From an uncultured Lachnospiraceae bacterium (GTDB lineage: Bacteria; Bacillota; Clostridia; Lachnospirales; Lachnospiraceae): a stretch of DNA of 43,398 nucleotides. The notes beneath the pieces were generated by a model. It had not been told where the DNA came from and did no database searches. It saw only the letters and a program-made list of their open reading frames with translations. Made by a program: the position numbers and the translations under genes. Within the stretch, counting starts at the first letter, position 1; the number at the start of each line of letters is the position of its first letter. Below, piece after piece: positions 1 through 8,496 of this stretch. Location: NCBI GenBank assembly GCA_902793995.1, contig CADBFP010000020.1:1-43398 (forward strand), written 5' to 3'.

Positions 1-786
1 TTAAACCCCACCAACACCACGGTTAACAAAACCGTTACCTGGACCTCCTCCAACGCCAGCGTGGCCAGCGTCACCAAGGCCGGCAAGATCACCGCCAAGG
101 CCCCCGGCACCGCCACCATCACCGCGAAGGTAGATACCAAGACCGTGACCTGCAAAGTCACCGTGAAGGCCCCCATCACCACCCTGAAGCTGAACGCTTC
201 CACCGCCACCATCCAGGTAGGCAAGACCACCGGTTTAACCGTGAGCTTTGCCCCCGCCAACACCACGGATCCCCTGGTAGTGACCTGGACTTCTTCCAAC
301 ACCAAGGTTGCCACCGTGAAGAACGGCACCATCACCGGCCAGGCCGCCGGCACCGCCACCATCACTGCGAAGATGGGCAATGTGACCGCTACCTGCAAAG
401 TGACCGTGAAGGCCGTAGCTCCCAAGTTTGTGGATGCCAAGGCTTGCTACACCACCTTAAACACCTACCGCAAGAACGCGAAAGTCGGCGCCGTGAAAGT
501 AGACGCCACCCTGGAGAAAGTAGCCCAGACCAGAGCGAAAGAACTGGTAACCCTGTACTCCCACAAGCGTCCTAACGGCGAATCCGGCCTGACCCTGATC
601 AAGGGCAACCTGTACAAGGGCGAAAACATCGCCATGGGTCAGAAGACCTGCGCCGCCGTCATGAGCGCCTGGTTCAACTCTGCCAGCCACAAAGCCAACA
701 TGCTGGGCAAGAACTACACCAAGGTTGGCGTAGCCGGCTACGAAGTAAACGGCCAGATCTACTGGGTAATGGTATTCTCCTCCTAA
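1..786 (+). CDS. Secreted Big_2 Ig-like / CAP (SCP/PR-1) domain protein, 5' truncated
   Basis: The reading frame is open from base 1, so the start and any signal peptide lie outside the window; the stop is TAA at 784-786. The visible 261 residues hold the end of one Big_2-type Ig-like repeat (WTSSNASVASV, then GTATITAKV), a complete second repeat (ITTLKLNAS to ATCKVTV), and a C-terminal CAP domain of about 120 residues. The CAP signature residues are visible: His in TLYSHKRPNG, Glu in KGENIAMG, His in SASHKANML, and the closing YWVMVFS strand. Such proteins are exported and often wall-associated; the CAP domain's biochemical role in bacteria is mostly unknown. Codon use is extremely biased to ACC, AAG and GCC, which suggests high expression. 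There is no C-terminal anchor. The domain calls are firm, the function is not. Confidence 0.88.
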   Translation, partial: LNPTNTTVNKTVTWTSSNASVASVTKAGKITAKAPGTATITAKVDTKTVTCKVTVKAPITTLKLNASTATIQVGKTTGLTVSFAPANTTDPLVVTWTSSNTKVATVKNGTITGQAAGTATITAKMGNVTATCKVTVKAVAPKFVDAKACYTTLNTYRKNAKVGAVKVDATLEKVAQTRAKELVTLYSHKRPNGESGLTLIKGNLYKGENIAMGQKTCAAVMSAWFNSASHKANMLGKNYTKVGVAGYEVNGQIYWVMVFSS

Positions 787-880
787 TAGAGACTGCAAAC
801 GAAAACAACAAGTCAGACAGACTGAAGAAATAAAACCTGATAAGCCAACTCGAAGAACTATTGTCCTTCCCTATCCATAG

Positions 881-918
881 GCCCCGCTTGGAAGTAAAAC
901 CCCAAACGAGGCTTTTTT
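881..918 (+). terminator. Rho-independent terminator after the CAP-domain gene
   Basis: GCCCCGCTTGG (881-891) pairs, with two G-U pairs, with CCAAACGAGGC (902-912). A run of six T follows. It lies about 95 bp after the stop codon of the CAP protein. The rest of the 787-976 gap holds no gene I can support. Confidence 0.75.
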
Positions 919-976
919 ATTGCGGGGGGCGACAGGGGGATGGAGATACGTCCCCTGTCATCCCCGTCCCCTGTTA

Positions 977-3343
977 TCACTCTACATTTTTCAAGGCTTC
1001 CGTCAGGGGAATCCGCCGGATGCGGCGCATATCGAAGAAGGCCACCAGCAGGTAGGCTCCCAGCAGCATCAGAATCCCCTTGATGACGTCCCCCGGGCTG
1101 ATGTAAAAACCGAACCAGCCATTCATCCGCTTCATGATCAATTTCCAAAGCCAGGCCACAAAGGGGATACTGAGAAAGGCCGTTGCCAGAGCCGCCGCCA
1201 CCACGATACCGGTGGTAAGCCGCACATAGAGGGAATTCACTTCCCGGTTTTCGTATCCCAACACCTTTACCATAGAGATGGAGACGGTATTCCGGCCGAT
1301 AATCAGCTTGGTCAAAAGGAAAATCAGCAAAAAGGCGATGCCCAGGCAAATCACCTTGAAGAAGCGCATAAAGGCCCCCAGGGAGTGATCCATTTGCCGG
1401 GCCATTTTCAGCACATCCTCTACGGTTATGACAGTGGCAATATGGTTTTCCTCCACCTCCTCCAAAGGCTTTTCAGACAGATAAGCGCTGTATCCCTCCT
1501 CCGAAAGGCCGAAGGCACGCACAAAGGCATCCTCCGGCAGAAGCAGCGCCATGGAACCGGGCATTTCGTAAAAGCCGGCTACCGTAAAGAGGTAGATCTC
1601 CGTGCCGTATTTATCTTTCAGGCGGAGTTCCTGGCCCTTTTTCAGTCCGAATTTGTCCGCAAAATCGGAGGATACATAAGCCTGGCCTTCCGGCAGGGCA
1701 TCCGGCAGCTTAAAGTAGCGGCTGCCGGGAATATAGCCGTAAATGCTGATATCCTCCCCGGTGCGGGTTCCGTCCACCGTTTTCAGCCCTGCCAGCCGGA
1801 AGGGCTCGGCAGTGGGCTCTGTCACCGAAATGACTTGCCCCTTCCCGTCCACCGGGCTTTTCAAAATGGTTTGATAAGGAGCCAGCAAATGATTTTTCGC
1901 TTCATCCTGCTCGTGCTCTAAGGTGGCGGGGAGGCCGAAGGAGAAGGTCAGTAGCACCATCACCAAAAAGATGCCGATGATCAAGGTCAGATAGCCCCCC
2001 AGGTTCTGCAGGAAAATGCGGATGCGGAAACGCTTCAGGAAAGTCCAGGCGGGCAGCCTCAGGGCCTTGGCCCGGCGAGTGCGGGAAAGATCCCGCCGCA
2101 GGAATTTTAAAGGAGACAGCCGCAGCTTTCGAAGGAGTATGCCCGTCACCACCAGGGCCATGATGCCCAAAGGAATGAGGGTGGTCTTCAGCAAGGCTTC
2201 GCCGCTCCATCGGGTTTCATAAAGGGGCAGGCTGTAAGAGTTGTAATACAGCCCCACCGCCACATTTTTCAGCAGCGTATAGCCCAGCAGATTTCCCAGC
2301 ACCGCCGCCAGCAGGGTGACAAAAAGGGGGGCCGCCCCGTAGTGCAGCAGCATTTCTCTCCGGGAGTAGCCCGAGGCCCTTAGGGTTCCGATTACCGCCG
2401 CCTCTTCCGTGACGGTGCTGCTGGTGGTGAGGCCGAAAATAAAGGCCAGCACCAGGGTGAAAATCACCATCAGAACCTCCGCCATGGCTTTATCCGTGCC
2501 AAAGTCCGTGATGGCAAAATGGATGGCCTGGTTGGCATATTCCGGCACGAAATCCGTCAGCTCGTTCCGGGGGGCCGCCAGCAGTTCCAGGGGGGAAAGC
2601 TTTTCCGCCTCCCTCCGATTGTCCGCCAAACCTCCGGTGGCAGCCAGCACCGCCAATTGCTCTGCCAGGGTCTCGGAACGGTCACGCTGATCTGCCGTGT
2701 CTGCCGGACGGGGCACCATTTGGTAGGCATATTGCCAGACCTGAGGGGCCTGGATTCGCTCGTAGCCCTCCGGCGTGACCGCTGCGATATTAAAGGTCAG
2801 GGCATCGAACATGGTGTCCGTGGCCTTCTCAAACAGGGTGCTGTAATCCGAAAAGGAAACCAGGCCGGACACGGTAAAATCCAGATTTCCCACCCGGATC
2901 ACATCTCCGGTCCGGATTCCCTGATTATCCGCGTGCATACGGTCAATGACGATTTCCCCCGGCGAGGCAGGGAAAGCGCCGGTATGCAGACAGGCCAGGT
3001 TCAGATCTTCCCGCATCTTGAAGAGGCGGATCTTGGCATCCCGGACCCCGTCCCGGTTTTTGTCCTCCTCCTGATCTTTGTAGAACTGGGGGATCAGACG
3101 GATACCCCGGGCTTCAAACTTCTCCAGCAGTACCGGATCCGCTTCCTCCTTTAATTCAAAATGTCCGTCCTCGATATGATATTTTTCGAAGGATTCCTCC
3201 GCCGCCTTCTCCATGCTGCCGTTGCCGATATAAACGGCGGAAACGAAACCGATGATGCCGGTGAGCATCAAAAACAGGGCGGCATATTTCCGCCAGTCCC
3301 GCCGGATCTCCCGGGGAATCCGTCTGTTTAATGGATTTTTCAT
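977..3343 (-). CDS. FtsX/MacB-type ABC transporter permease
   Basis: A 788-residue membrane protein with two FtsX-like permease halves. After one N-terminal membrane segment comes a large extracytoplasmic domain, then a three-helix FtsX block (AEVLMVIFTLVLAFIFGL onward). A further membrane segment (LTLIIGIFLVMVLLTFSFG) starts the second half, with a smaller outside domain and a final three-helix block ending in RIPLTEALKNVE. Start choice: ATG at 3343 has GGAG eight bases upstream and sits two bases after the stop of the ATPase gene; an in-frame GTG at 3352 is less likely. Such permeases with a LolD/MacB-type ATPase usually act in lipoprotein, peptide or antimicrobial handling at the membrane surface, not classical uptake. 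It ends the minus-strand run that includes the nitrogenase-like genes. The substrate is unknown. Confidence 0.88.
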   Translation of the reverse strand: MKNPLNRRIPREIRRDWRKYAALFLMLTGIIGFVSAVYIGNGSMEKAAEESFEKYHIEDGHFELKEEADPVLLEKFEARGIRLIPQFYKDQEEDKNRDGVRDAKIRLFKMREDLNLACLHTGAFPASPGEIVIDRMHADNQGIRTGDVIRVGNLDFTVSGLVSFSDYSTLFEKATDTMFDALTFNIAAVTPEGYERIQAPQVWQYAYQMVPRPADTADQRDRSETLAEQLAVLAATGGLADNRREAEKLSPLELLAAPRNELTDFVPEYANQAIHFAITDFGTDKAMAEVLMVIFTLVLAFIFGLTTSSTVTEEAAVIGTLRASGYSRREMLLHYGAAPLFVTLLAAVLGNLLGYTLLKNVAVGLYYNSYSLPLYETRWSGEALLKTTLIPLGIMALVVTGILLRKLRLSPLKFLRRDLSRTRRAKALRLPAWTFLKRFRIRIFLQNLGGYLTLIIGIFLVMVLLTFSFGLPATLEHEQDEAKNHLLAPYQTILKSPVDGKGQVISVTEPTAEPFRLAGLKTVDGTRTGEDISIYGYIPGSRYFKLPDALPEGQAYVSSDFADKFGLKKGQELRLKDKYGTEIYLFTVAGFYEMPGSMALLLPEDAFVRAFGLSEEGYSAYLSEKPLEEVEENHIATVITVEDVLKMARQMDHSLGAFMRFFKVICLGIAFLLIFLLTKLIIGRNTVSISMVKVLGYENREVNSLYVRLTTGIVVAAALATAFLSIPFVAWLWKLIMKRMNGWFGFYISPGDVIKGILMLLGAYLLVAFFDMRRIRRIPLTEALKNVE

Positions 3344-3345
3344 GC

Positions 3346-4056
3346 CTACCACTCCAATTCTGCAGCGTTTAGCTTTTGCTCGTTATAGCTTTCGCTGCGC
3401 ACCACCCCGTCCCTCAGGCGGATGGCGTGATCCGCCATTTTGGCAATCACCTCATTGTGGGTCACCATAATCACCGTGTTGCCGTACTTTTGGTTCACGT
3501 CTTCCATCAGTTTCAAAATCTCCTTGGAGGTGTTGTAATCCAGGGCGCCGGTGGGCTCGTCGCAGAGCAGAATGTCCGGGTTTTTTACCAGGGCCCGGCC
3601 GATGGAAGTCCGCTGCTGTTGGCCGCCTGAGAGCTGGTTGGGCAGTTTGTGCCGGTGTTCGTATAGTCCCAGGGTCTGCAGCAGCTCATCGATATCCAGG
3701 GGGTGCTCCGATAAATAAGCCCCCACCTCGATATTTTCCTTCACATTCAGATTGGGAATCAGATTATAAAGCTGGAACACATAGCCCAGATGTTTGCGGC
3801 GGTAGCGGGTGAGGCCCTTTTCGTCCAGGTCTTCCAGCTTGTCGCCGTTAATGGCGATGTAGCCCCGGTCCGCCTGGTCAATGCCGCCGATGATGTTGAG
3901 AAGGGTGGATTTGCCGCTGCCGGAAGGCCCCAGCAGGACGCAGAACTCCCCCTTCCTTACGGAAAAGTCCATGCCCCGCAGCACCTCCTGGCGGCTTTCT
4001 CCCTCCCCGTAAGCTTTATAAACCCCTGAAACCTGTAAAAATGCATCTTTGATCAT
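3346..4056 (-). CDS. ABC transporter ATP-binding protein (LolD/MacB family)
   Basis: A 236-residue ATPase with all nucleotide-binding motifs: Walker [11 protein letters not shown]-loop FQLYNLIP, signature LSGGQQQR, Walker [13 protein letters not shown] and the switch His in MVTHN. The sequence GALD with a following [10 protein letters not shown] is typical of the MacB/LolD/FtsE group that pairs with FtsX-like permeases, and such a permease follows two bases downstream. Start choice: ATG at 4056 has AAAGGA seven bases upstream; the longer in-frame form from 4083 lacks such a site. Only 29 bp without a terminator separate it from the nitrogenase-like gene upstream, so co-transcription is likely. 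Whether it works with that system is inference. Confidence 0.92.
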   Translation of the reverse strand: MIKDAFLQVSGVYKAYGEGESRQEVLRGMDFSVRKGEFCVLLGPSGSGKSTLLNIIGGIDQADRGYIAINGDKLEDLDEKGLTRYRRKHLGYVFQLYNLIPNLNVKENIEVGAYLSEHPLDIDELLQTLGLYEHRHKLPNQLSGGQQQRTSIGRALVKNPDILLCDEPTGALDYNTSKEILKLMEDVNQKYGNTVIMVTHNEVIAKMADHAIRLRDGVVRSESYNEQKLNAAELEW

Positions 4057-4085
4057 AGCCGAATCCTTTCTTTTCCCGCACATCC

Positions 4086-5324
4086 TTAGATACCACTTTT
4101 TTCAAAATACCGGTCTGCCTGTTCCATCAAATAGTCCATGCCCTTTTCTCCCATGAAAGGAAGATGCGAGGCGATCTGGGCGTAGCCGTTAAAAGGCGCG
4201 GCGGCACAGGTGAAATAATTGCTGCCGTCGCAAAGCTGCTCCATTTCCGCAGAACCAAGCAGCCAGCAGTCCTGAAGGCTGCGCAGATGCCGGATCCGCT
4301 CTTTTTCTTTGGCATAATGTACCACGCCGGCTGCCGGATCCGCAATGCCCTTCAGGCTATGCATGCAAATCATGGCTTCCGTGGGGATATGCATTTCCTT
4401 GAGGGCGCCTTGCAGACCCAGCAGCCGTTCATAATCTCCCTGGAGCGCTGCCCGGGGCTCCTTTAAGCGGATGGAGCCCATGGGACCTCCCATAGAAACT
4501 CCGTTCCGCCGCATTTTCAGGCGGATTCTTTGGAGGAGAGTAGGACTCACCGGGCGGTTCAGCAGGCCGCTGATTCTTTCCAGCCAGCTTAGAGTGCCTT
4601 CGTAGCCGTAAGGAGCGCCGTAGCAGGAGGGAACGGACGCCTTTTCCTCCAGGATGGCGGCTGCCTCCTTGGCCTCCGGCCTTAAGACCAGGGCCAGGGA
4701 GGCCTGCCCCGCTTCTTCAAAATCCTGCAATTTGCCTTCCAGGCCGAAGCAGCAGCGGCATTTCATGCCGAAGGCTTCCTCCATGAGATTCTGGACTTCC
4801 CAAATATCCGAGCGGCAGCGGTATTCCCCCAGGGAAGCCCCCAGAATCACATAGGAATCCGGGTCTTTTTCCTTCGTTTCCCGCACCAGCTCCCGGGCCA
4901 GCAGCTGATAAGCGGCTTTTAAACCGAAACTGTAATCCCCCCGGAAGCCGCCGTCGTCAAAGGCAATGAGCCGGGCCTTTACCCGCTCCTGCATATAACT
5001 GCAGACGCCCTTTACATCCGTGCCGATGACGGCGATGGAAGCGGACCCCACTACGAAAATCGCCCGGGGACCGTAGGCTTCATCAATTTCTTCCATGGCG
5101 GCTTCCAGCCGGGACACATCCCCCATGATCACATCATCTTCGCTGATATGGGTGGTATAAATATGGTTCTCCGTGCGGATGCCCAGGGACATATATAAAC
5201 CGTTGCCGAAGTGGGTGGTGCCGGCGGGGCCGTACTCCAAAACCACCGCATCCTCCACAGGCATAAGGGTCCACATAATGGACATGCGGTCCGAGGGAGT
5301 GGGAAATAAACGGGTCAGGCTCAT
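4086..5324 (-). CDS. Nitrogenase component 1-like subunit lacking cluster cysteines
   Basis: A 412-residue NifD/NifK/BchB-like protein. The fold is recognisable from GPAGTTHFG (residues 32-40), which matches the GxxGC segment of NifD/K, and from GSASIAVIGTDV (93-104), which matches the SCxxxxIGDD segment. At both places the cluster cysteine is absent (Thr36 and Ser/Ala). The N-terminal cysteine segment is also missing, and the first Cys of the protein is residue 108. The start ATG overlaps the previous stop as ATGA (5321-5324), with AAAGGAGG inside the upstream gene, so translation is coupled and a 1:1 complex is expected. It probably forms the K/B-like half of a heteromeric reductase. This is not a nitrogen-fixing NifK. 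The family is secure, the reaction unknown. Confidence 0.85.
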   Translation of the reverse strand: MSLTRLFPTPSDRMSIMWTLMPVEDAVVLEYGPAGTTHFGNGLYMSLGIRTENHIYTTHISEDDVIMGDVSRLEAAMEEIDEAYGPRAIFVVGSASIAVIGTDVKGVCSYMQERVKARLIAFDDGGFRGDYSFGLKAAYQLLARELVRETKEKDPDSYVILGASLGEYRCRSDIWEVQNLMEEAFGMKCRCCFGLEGKLQDFEEAGQASLALVLRPEAKEAAAILEEKASVPSCYGAPYGYEGTLSWLERISGLLNRPVSPTLLQRIRLKMRRNGVSMGGPMGSIRLKEPRAALQGDYERLLGLQGALKEMHIPTEAMICMHSLKGIADPAAGVVHYAKEKERIRHLRSLQDCWLLGSAEMEQLCDGSNYFTCAAAPFNGYAQIASHLPFMGEKGMDYLMEQADRYFEKSGI

Positions 5325-6661
5325 ACCGGGCCTCCTTTCATCAGGGGATGGGATACGCCGGCCTTCTGCCGGGCCAGGAACTGCTCCCGCTGGTCATGGG
5401 CGGTGAGGAAGGCCTCGCAGACCATGGCATTGGTTTCGAAACCCAGCACATGATAGGCCTGCATCATGCTGACCATGGCGGTGCCGGCGGCCAGCATTTC
5501 CATAGGATTGCCGGCTCCCAGGTTATAGGTGGGTTTCAGGACGGGATATAAGTATTTGAGGGCTCCCAGATTGGCGGCCCGGGATACATAAGGATCCGCC
5601 TGCTGCAAGAGGATATCCCGGTAAGGGCGGGAGATTTCATCCAGATCCGAAATCTGCAAAAGAAGAGGGCTCAGCCCCAGCTTTTCCGTCAGAAAAGCGT
5701 GGAGTTCATAATTGCACAGGGCCGTATTGCCGGAAAAATAAGTGCCTCCCGCCAAGGTGGTCCTGGCCGCCTGGGTCCGGGATAAGGCTTCCGTATACAG
5801 AGGCACCAGGCCGGTGGGAACCGGCAGTTCCAGGGCCCGGAACAATTCCTCGTAGGCTTTCAGAATGCGGTCCGGGTCGCTGAGGCGTTCAAAGAGCACG
5901 AAAGGGGTGCCGAAGCGCTCCTGCATTTTCCGGGCCAGGGGCAGGCCGATGGGATGCACCACCAGATTCAGCTTGGCCCGGGGGGCCTCCCGGATTTCCT
6001 GCACCGAGCAGGGGCCCGGCAGCAGCATGCGGGTTTTCACCCCGGCCTCCTTCAAAAAGCGGCTGCACTCCGTCCGGGCAAACTCTCCCAGGCGAAGGCC
6101 CAGCACATTGATGCTCAGGTCCTGGGGGCCCGCTTCCATGAGCCTGGCGGAGACTTCCATGGTATGCTCGATGCCGGGCATATGGTCGTCGGTTTTGAAG
6201 TTTTCCGCATGGACCACCATCACGGGAAAGCCGTGCTTTTTCTCTGCTAGGGCGGCTATGGCTTCCACATCGTCTCCGGTGATTTCCGGCACGCAGGTGG
6301 AAACGAGAAACACCGCCTGGGGTTTTTCCTCCGCCGCCAGCTCCTCAAAGGCTTCCTCCAGGCTTTCCTGGGCCCCGAAAGTCACATCATGCTGATCCAG
6401 CACGCAGGAAACCACCCGGCAGCCCTGGGCCGCCATGGTGCCGCTGCCCCCGGTGGCCATTTTGGTATAATAAGAGCACTCATCCGGCCCCAGCACCATC
6501 AAAACGCTGTCCCGGATCCGGTTTACCGTCAGCATGGCCCCCATCAGGGGGCAGTGGTAGCCGGGGAAAAGGGCGTAGGAGAGAGGCTTTACATCCTTCA
6601 TCTTCTCCGCCTGGGACAGCTTCCCCAGCCGCTCTAAAATCTTTTTTCCATCCATTCCCAT
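5321..6661 (-). CDS. Nitrogenase component 1-like subunit with three cluster cysteines
   Basis: A 446-residue protein of the NifD/BchN/CfbD superfamily. Three cysteines stand where P-cluster or NB-cluster ligands lie: Cys37 (GYHCPLMGA), Cys62 (GPDECSYYT) and Cys123 (STCVPEITGDD). Their spacings of 25 and 61 are, as I recall, those of BchN in dark-operative protochlorophyllide reductase; NifD is 26 and 66. A single [4Fe-4S] cluster is the likely content. Start: ATG at 6661 has AGGAGG five bases upstream; an ATG two codons later is the alternative. It lies nine bases after the FecE-like gene and overlaps the partner subunit by four bases. No nifB, nifE or nifN is nearby, arguing against an iron-molybdenum cofactor. 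It should take electrons from the NifH-like protein encoded at 9884. Confidence 0.9.
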   Translation of the reverse strand: MGMDGKKILERLGKLSQAEKMKDVKPLSYALFPGYHCPLMGAMLTVNRIRDSVLMVLGPDECSYYTKMATGGSGTMAAQGCRVVSCVLDQHDVTFGAQESLEEAFEELAAEEKPQAVFLVSTCVPEITGDDVEAIAALAEKKHGFPVMVVHAENFKTDDHMPGIEHTMEVSARLMEAGPQDLSINVLGLRLGEFARTECSRFLKEAGVKTRMLLPGPCSVQEIREAPRAKLNLVVHPIGLPLARKMQERFGTPFVLFERLSDPDRILKAYEELFRALELPVPTGLVPLYTEALSRTQAARTTLAGGTYFSGNTALCNYELHAFLTEKLGLSPLLLQISDLDEISRPYRDILLQQADPYVSRAANLGALKYLYPVLKPTYNLGAGNPMEMLAAGTAMVSMMQAYHVLGFETNAMVCEAFLTAHDQREQFLARQKAGVSHPLMKGGPV

Positions 6662-6670
6662 AAAAACCTC

Positions 6671-7456
6671 CTACACCGGTGCATAAGCGATCAGCGGTTT
6701 GGTTCTGCCCTGTATACGCATGATCTCGCACTGCACATCATATACATCCTTCATCATGCGGCAGGTAATCACCTCTTCCGGCCTTCCCTCCGCATATTTT
6801 TTACCTTTTTTAATCACAATCACATGGTCGCTGACCTCCATAGCCTGGGCCAGGTCATGGAGCACCATCACAATGCCGATGCCCGTCTCCCGGTTCAAAC
6901 GCTTAACCAGCTGCATCATCTCCAATTGGTACGCAATATCCAGGTAGGTGGTGGGCTCATCCAGGAACAATACCTGGGGCTGCTGGGCCAGCACCGTGGC
7001 AATCCAGACCCGCTGGGCCTCGCCGCCGGATATTTCATAAATGGATTTGTCCCGAAAGGCTGCCACCCCGGTCTGCTCCATGGCCCATTCCACAATCCGC
7101 TCATCCTCCCGGCTTTTCCCGGAAAGCATTTTCTGATAGGGCATGCGGCCGTAGCTTACCAGGTCCTTCACTCTGAAATCCGCCGGTGCCGTATGAATCT
7201 GGGGCAGCACCGCAATGCGGGAGGCCAGGGCCTTGGGTTTAAAGGAAAGCAGATCCTTCCCTTCCAGGAAAACAGAACCCTCCTGGAAATGGATCAGCCG
7301 GGTGATGGCCTTCAGCAAGGTGGATTTGCCGCTGCCGTTGGGGCCGATGATGGTGGTGATTTTATCCCGGGCAATGGATAAATCCATGCCTTCCACGATC
7401 ACCCGCTCGCCATAGGCGATTTTTAAGTCCTCTGCCCGAAGGATTTCAGTTTCCAC
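6671..7456 (-). CDS. Iron-chelate/cobalamin-type ABC importer ATPase (FecE/BtuD-like)
   Basis: A 261-residue ATPase of the siderophore/heme/B12 uptake group: Walker A GPNGSGKST (38-46), signature YEISGGEAQR, Walker B VLFLDEPTTYLD followed by IAYQLEMM, and switch His in MVLHDLAQA. The sequence TTYLDIAYQLE is characteristic of FecE/FhuC-type proteins. The start is GTG at 7456 with GAGGT seven bases upstream; it overlaps the permease stop by 11 bases, so the two are translationally coupled. The nitrogenase-like subunit gene begins nine bases after its stop. It should energise import through the FecCD permease of the same operon. The chelate or tetrapyrrole carried cannot be told from the ATPase. 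Confidence 0.94.
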   Translation of the reverse strand: METEILRAEDLKIAYGERVIVEGMDLSIARDKITTIIGPNGSGKSTLLKAITRLIHFQEGSVFLEGKDLLSFKPKALASRIAVLPQIHTAPADFRVKDLVSYGRMPYQKMLSGKSREDERIVEWAMEQTGVAAFRDKSIYEISGGEAQRVWIATVLAQQPQVLFLDEPTTYLDIAYQLEMMQLVKRLNRETGIGIVMVLHDLAQAMEVSDHVIVIKKGKKYAEGRPEEVITCRMMKDVYDVQCEIMRIQGRTKPLIAYAPV

Positions 7457-8483
7457 GGAAATTACCTCTCTTTCGCAGCATATACAGGAAGAAGGGCCCG
7501 CCGGTGACGCTCATGACAATGCCCACGGGAATCTCCGTGCCGGGCCAGACGGTGCGGCCCAGGGTATCCGCCAGCAGAACCATGAGGGAACCGGTGAGGA
7601 TACAGGTAGGAATCAGAATCTTATAATTGGAGCCCACCAGCATCCGGGCAATATGAGGAGCCACCAGGCCCACGAAGCCGATCATTCCCACCTCGGAAAC
7701 CGTGGCCGCTGCCAGAAAAGCGGAGACGGCGGAGAGGGCGACCCGGGCGCCGTTTACCCGTATCCCCAGGTTTTTGGCCATTTCATCCCCCAATTGCAGG
7801 GCGTTGGCATTTTTGATGCAGCAAAGAGCCAGCAGAAGGCCGGCAGCGGCATACACCGCCATGACCCGCACTTCCTGCCAGCTGCGGCCCGCCAGAGAAC
7901 CGTTCATAAAGCCCAGCACTCCCTGGAGATTATCGCTGTTTTGCAATTGCAGGAAGGCATTGTAGCCTCCCAGCACGGAGTTTACCGCCACGCCGGAGAG
8001 GATGATCCGCACCGGATCCACCCCGCCTTTCCAGGCCAGCAGATAAATCAGCAGGCAGGCCAGGGCCGCCCCTAAAAAGGCAAAGAGAGGCACGCTGTAG
8101 GAAAGGTGGGGGAAGAGGAGCAGAATGGTAATGGCGGCGGTGCCGGCTCCGGCGGAAACGCCGATGGTGCCGGGATCCGCCAGGGGATTGCGCATCACGG
8201 ATTGCAGCAGGGCCCCGGCTACAGAGAGACAGGAACCCACCAGCAGGGCCAGGAGAGCCCGGGGGAGCCGCAATTGGGTGACGATGATGCGGATGTTCCG
8301 CTCCGTGGTATTGGCGGGTTCTGCCTGGCCCAGGGCGTGAAGAATCTCCTTTAAGCTGTAGCCGGAGGAGCCGACCCCCAGGGCAATGAGGAACATGGCA
8401 GCCAGGGCGGCGGCCAGAATCAGCCAGACCGCCCCGGTGCGCAGCAAGGAATTGCCTGTTCGGTTTGCATTGGTTTTCGACAA
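7446..8483 (-). CDS. FecCD-family ABC importer permease (siderophore/heme/B12 type)
   Basis: About 345 residues and very hydrophobic, with the FecCD/BtuC pattern: LRLPRALLALLVGSCLSVAG, QSVMRNPLADPGTIGVSAGAG, and the C-terminal GLVAPHIARML and GGPFFLYMLR segments. I count nine to ten membrane helices. Start: TTG at 8483 has AAAGGAG eight bases upstream and gives the usual family length; an in-frame ATG at 8519 would add 12 residues and overlap the lipoprotein gene by 23 bases. It lies between the substrate-binding lipoprotein and the ATPase, the standard order. FecCD permeases import Fe-siderophores, heme or corrinoids. The substrate here is undetermined. Confidence 0.93.
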   Translation of the reverse strand: MSKTNANRTGNSLLRTGAVWLILAAALAAMFLIALGVGSSGYSLKEILHALGQAEPANTTERNIRIIVTQLRLPRALLALLVGSCLSVAGALLQSVMRNPLADPGTIGVSAGAGTAAITILLLFPHLSYSVPLFAFLGAALACLLIYLLAWKGGVDPVRIILSGVAVNSVLGGYNAFLQLQNSDNLQGVLGFMNGSLAGRSWQEVRVMAVYAAAGLLLALCCIKNANALQLGDEMAKNLGIRVNGARVALSAVSAFLAAATVSEVGMIGFVGLVAPHIARMLVGSNYKILIPTCILTGSLMVLLADTLGRTVWPGTEIPVGIVMSVTGGPFFLYMLRKRGNFRGN

Positions 8484-8496
8484 AGTGGTTTCTCCT

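Noticed and set aside
920-1921. A 333-codon plus-strand frame opposite the FtsX permease
   Set aside because: It is low-complexity in character (His/Gln/Gly-rich), has no ribosome site, and lies opposite a clear membrane-protein gene. It is a shadow frame.
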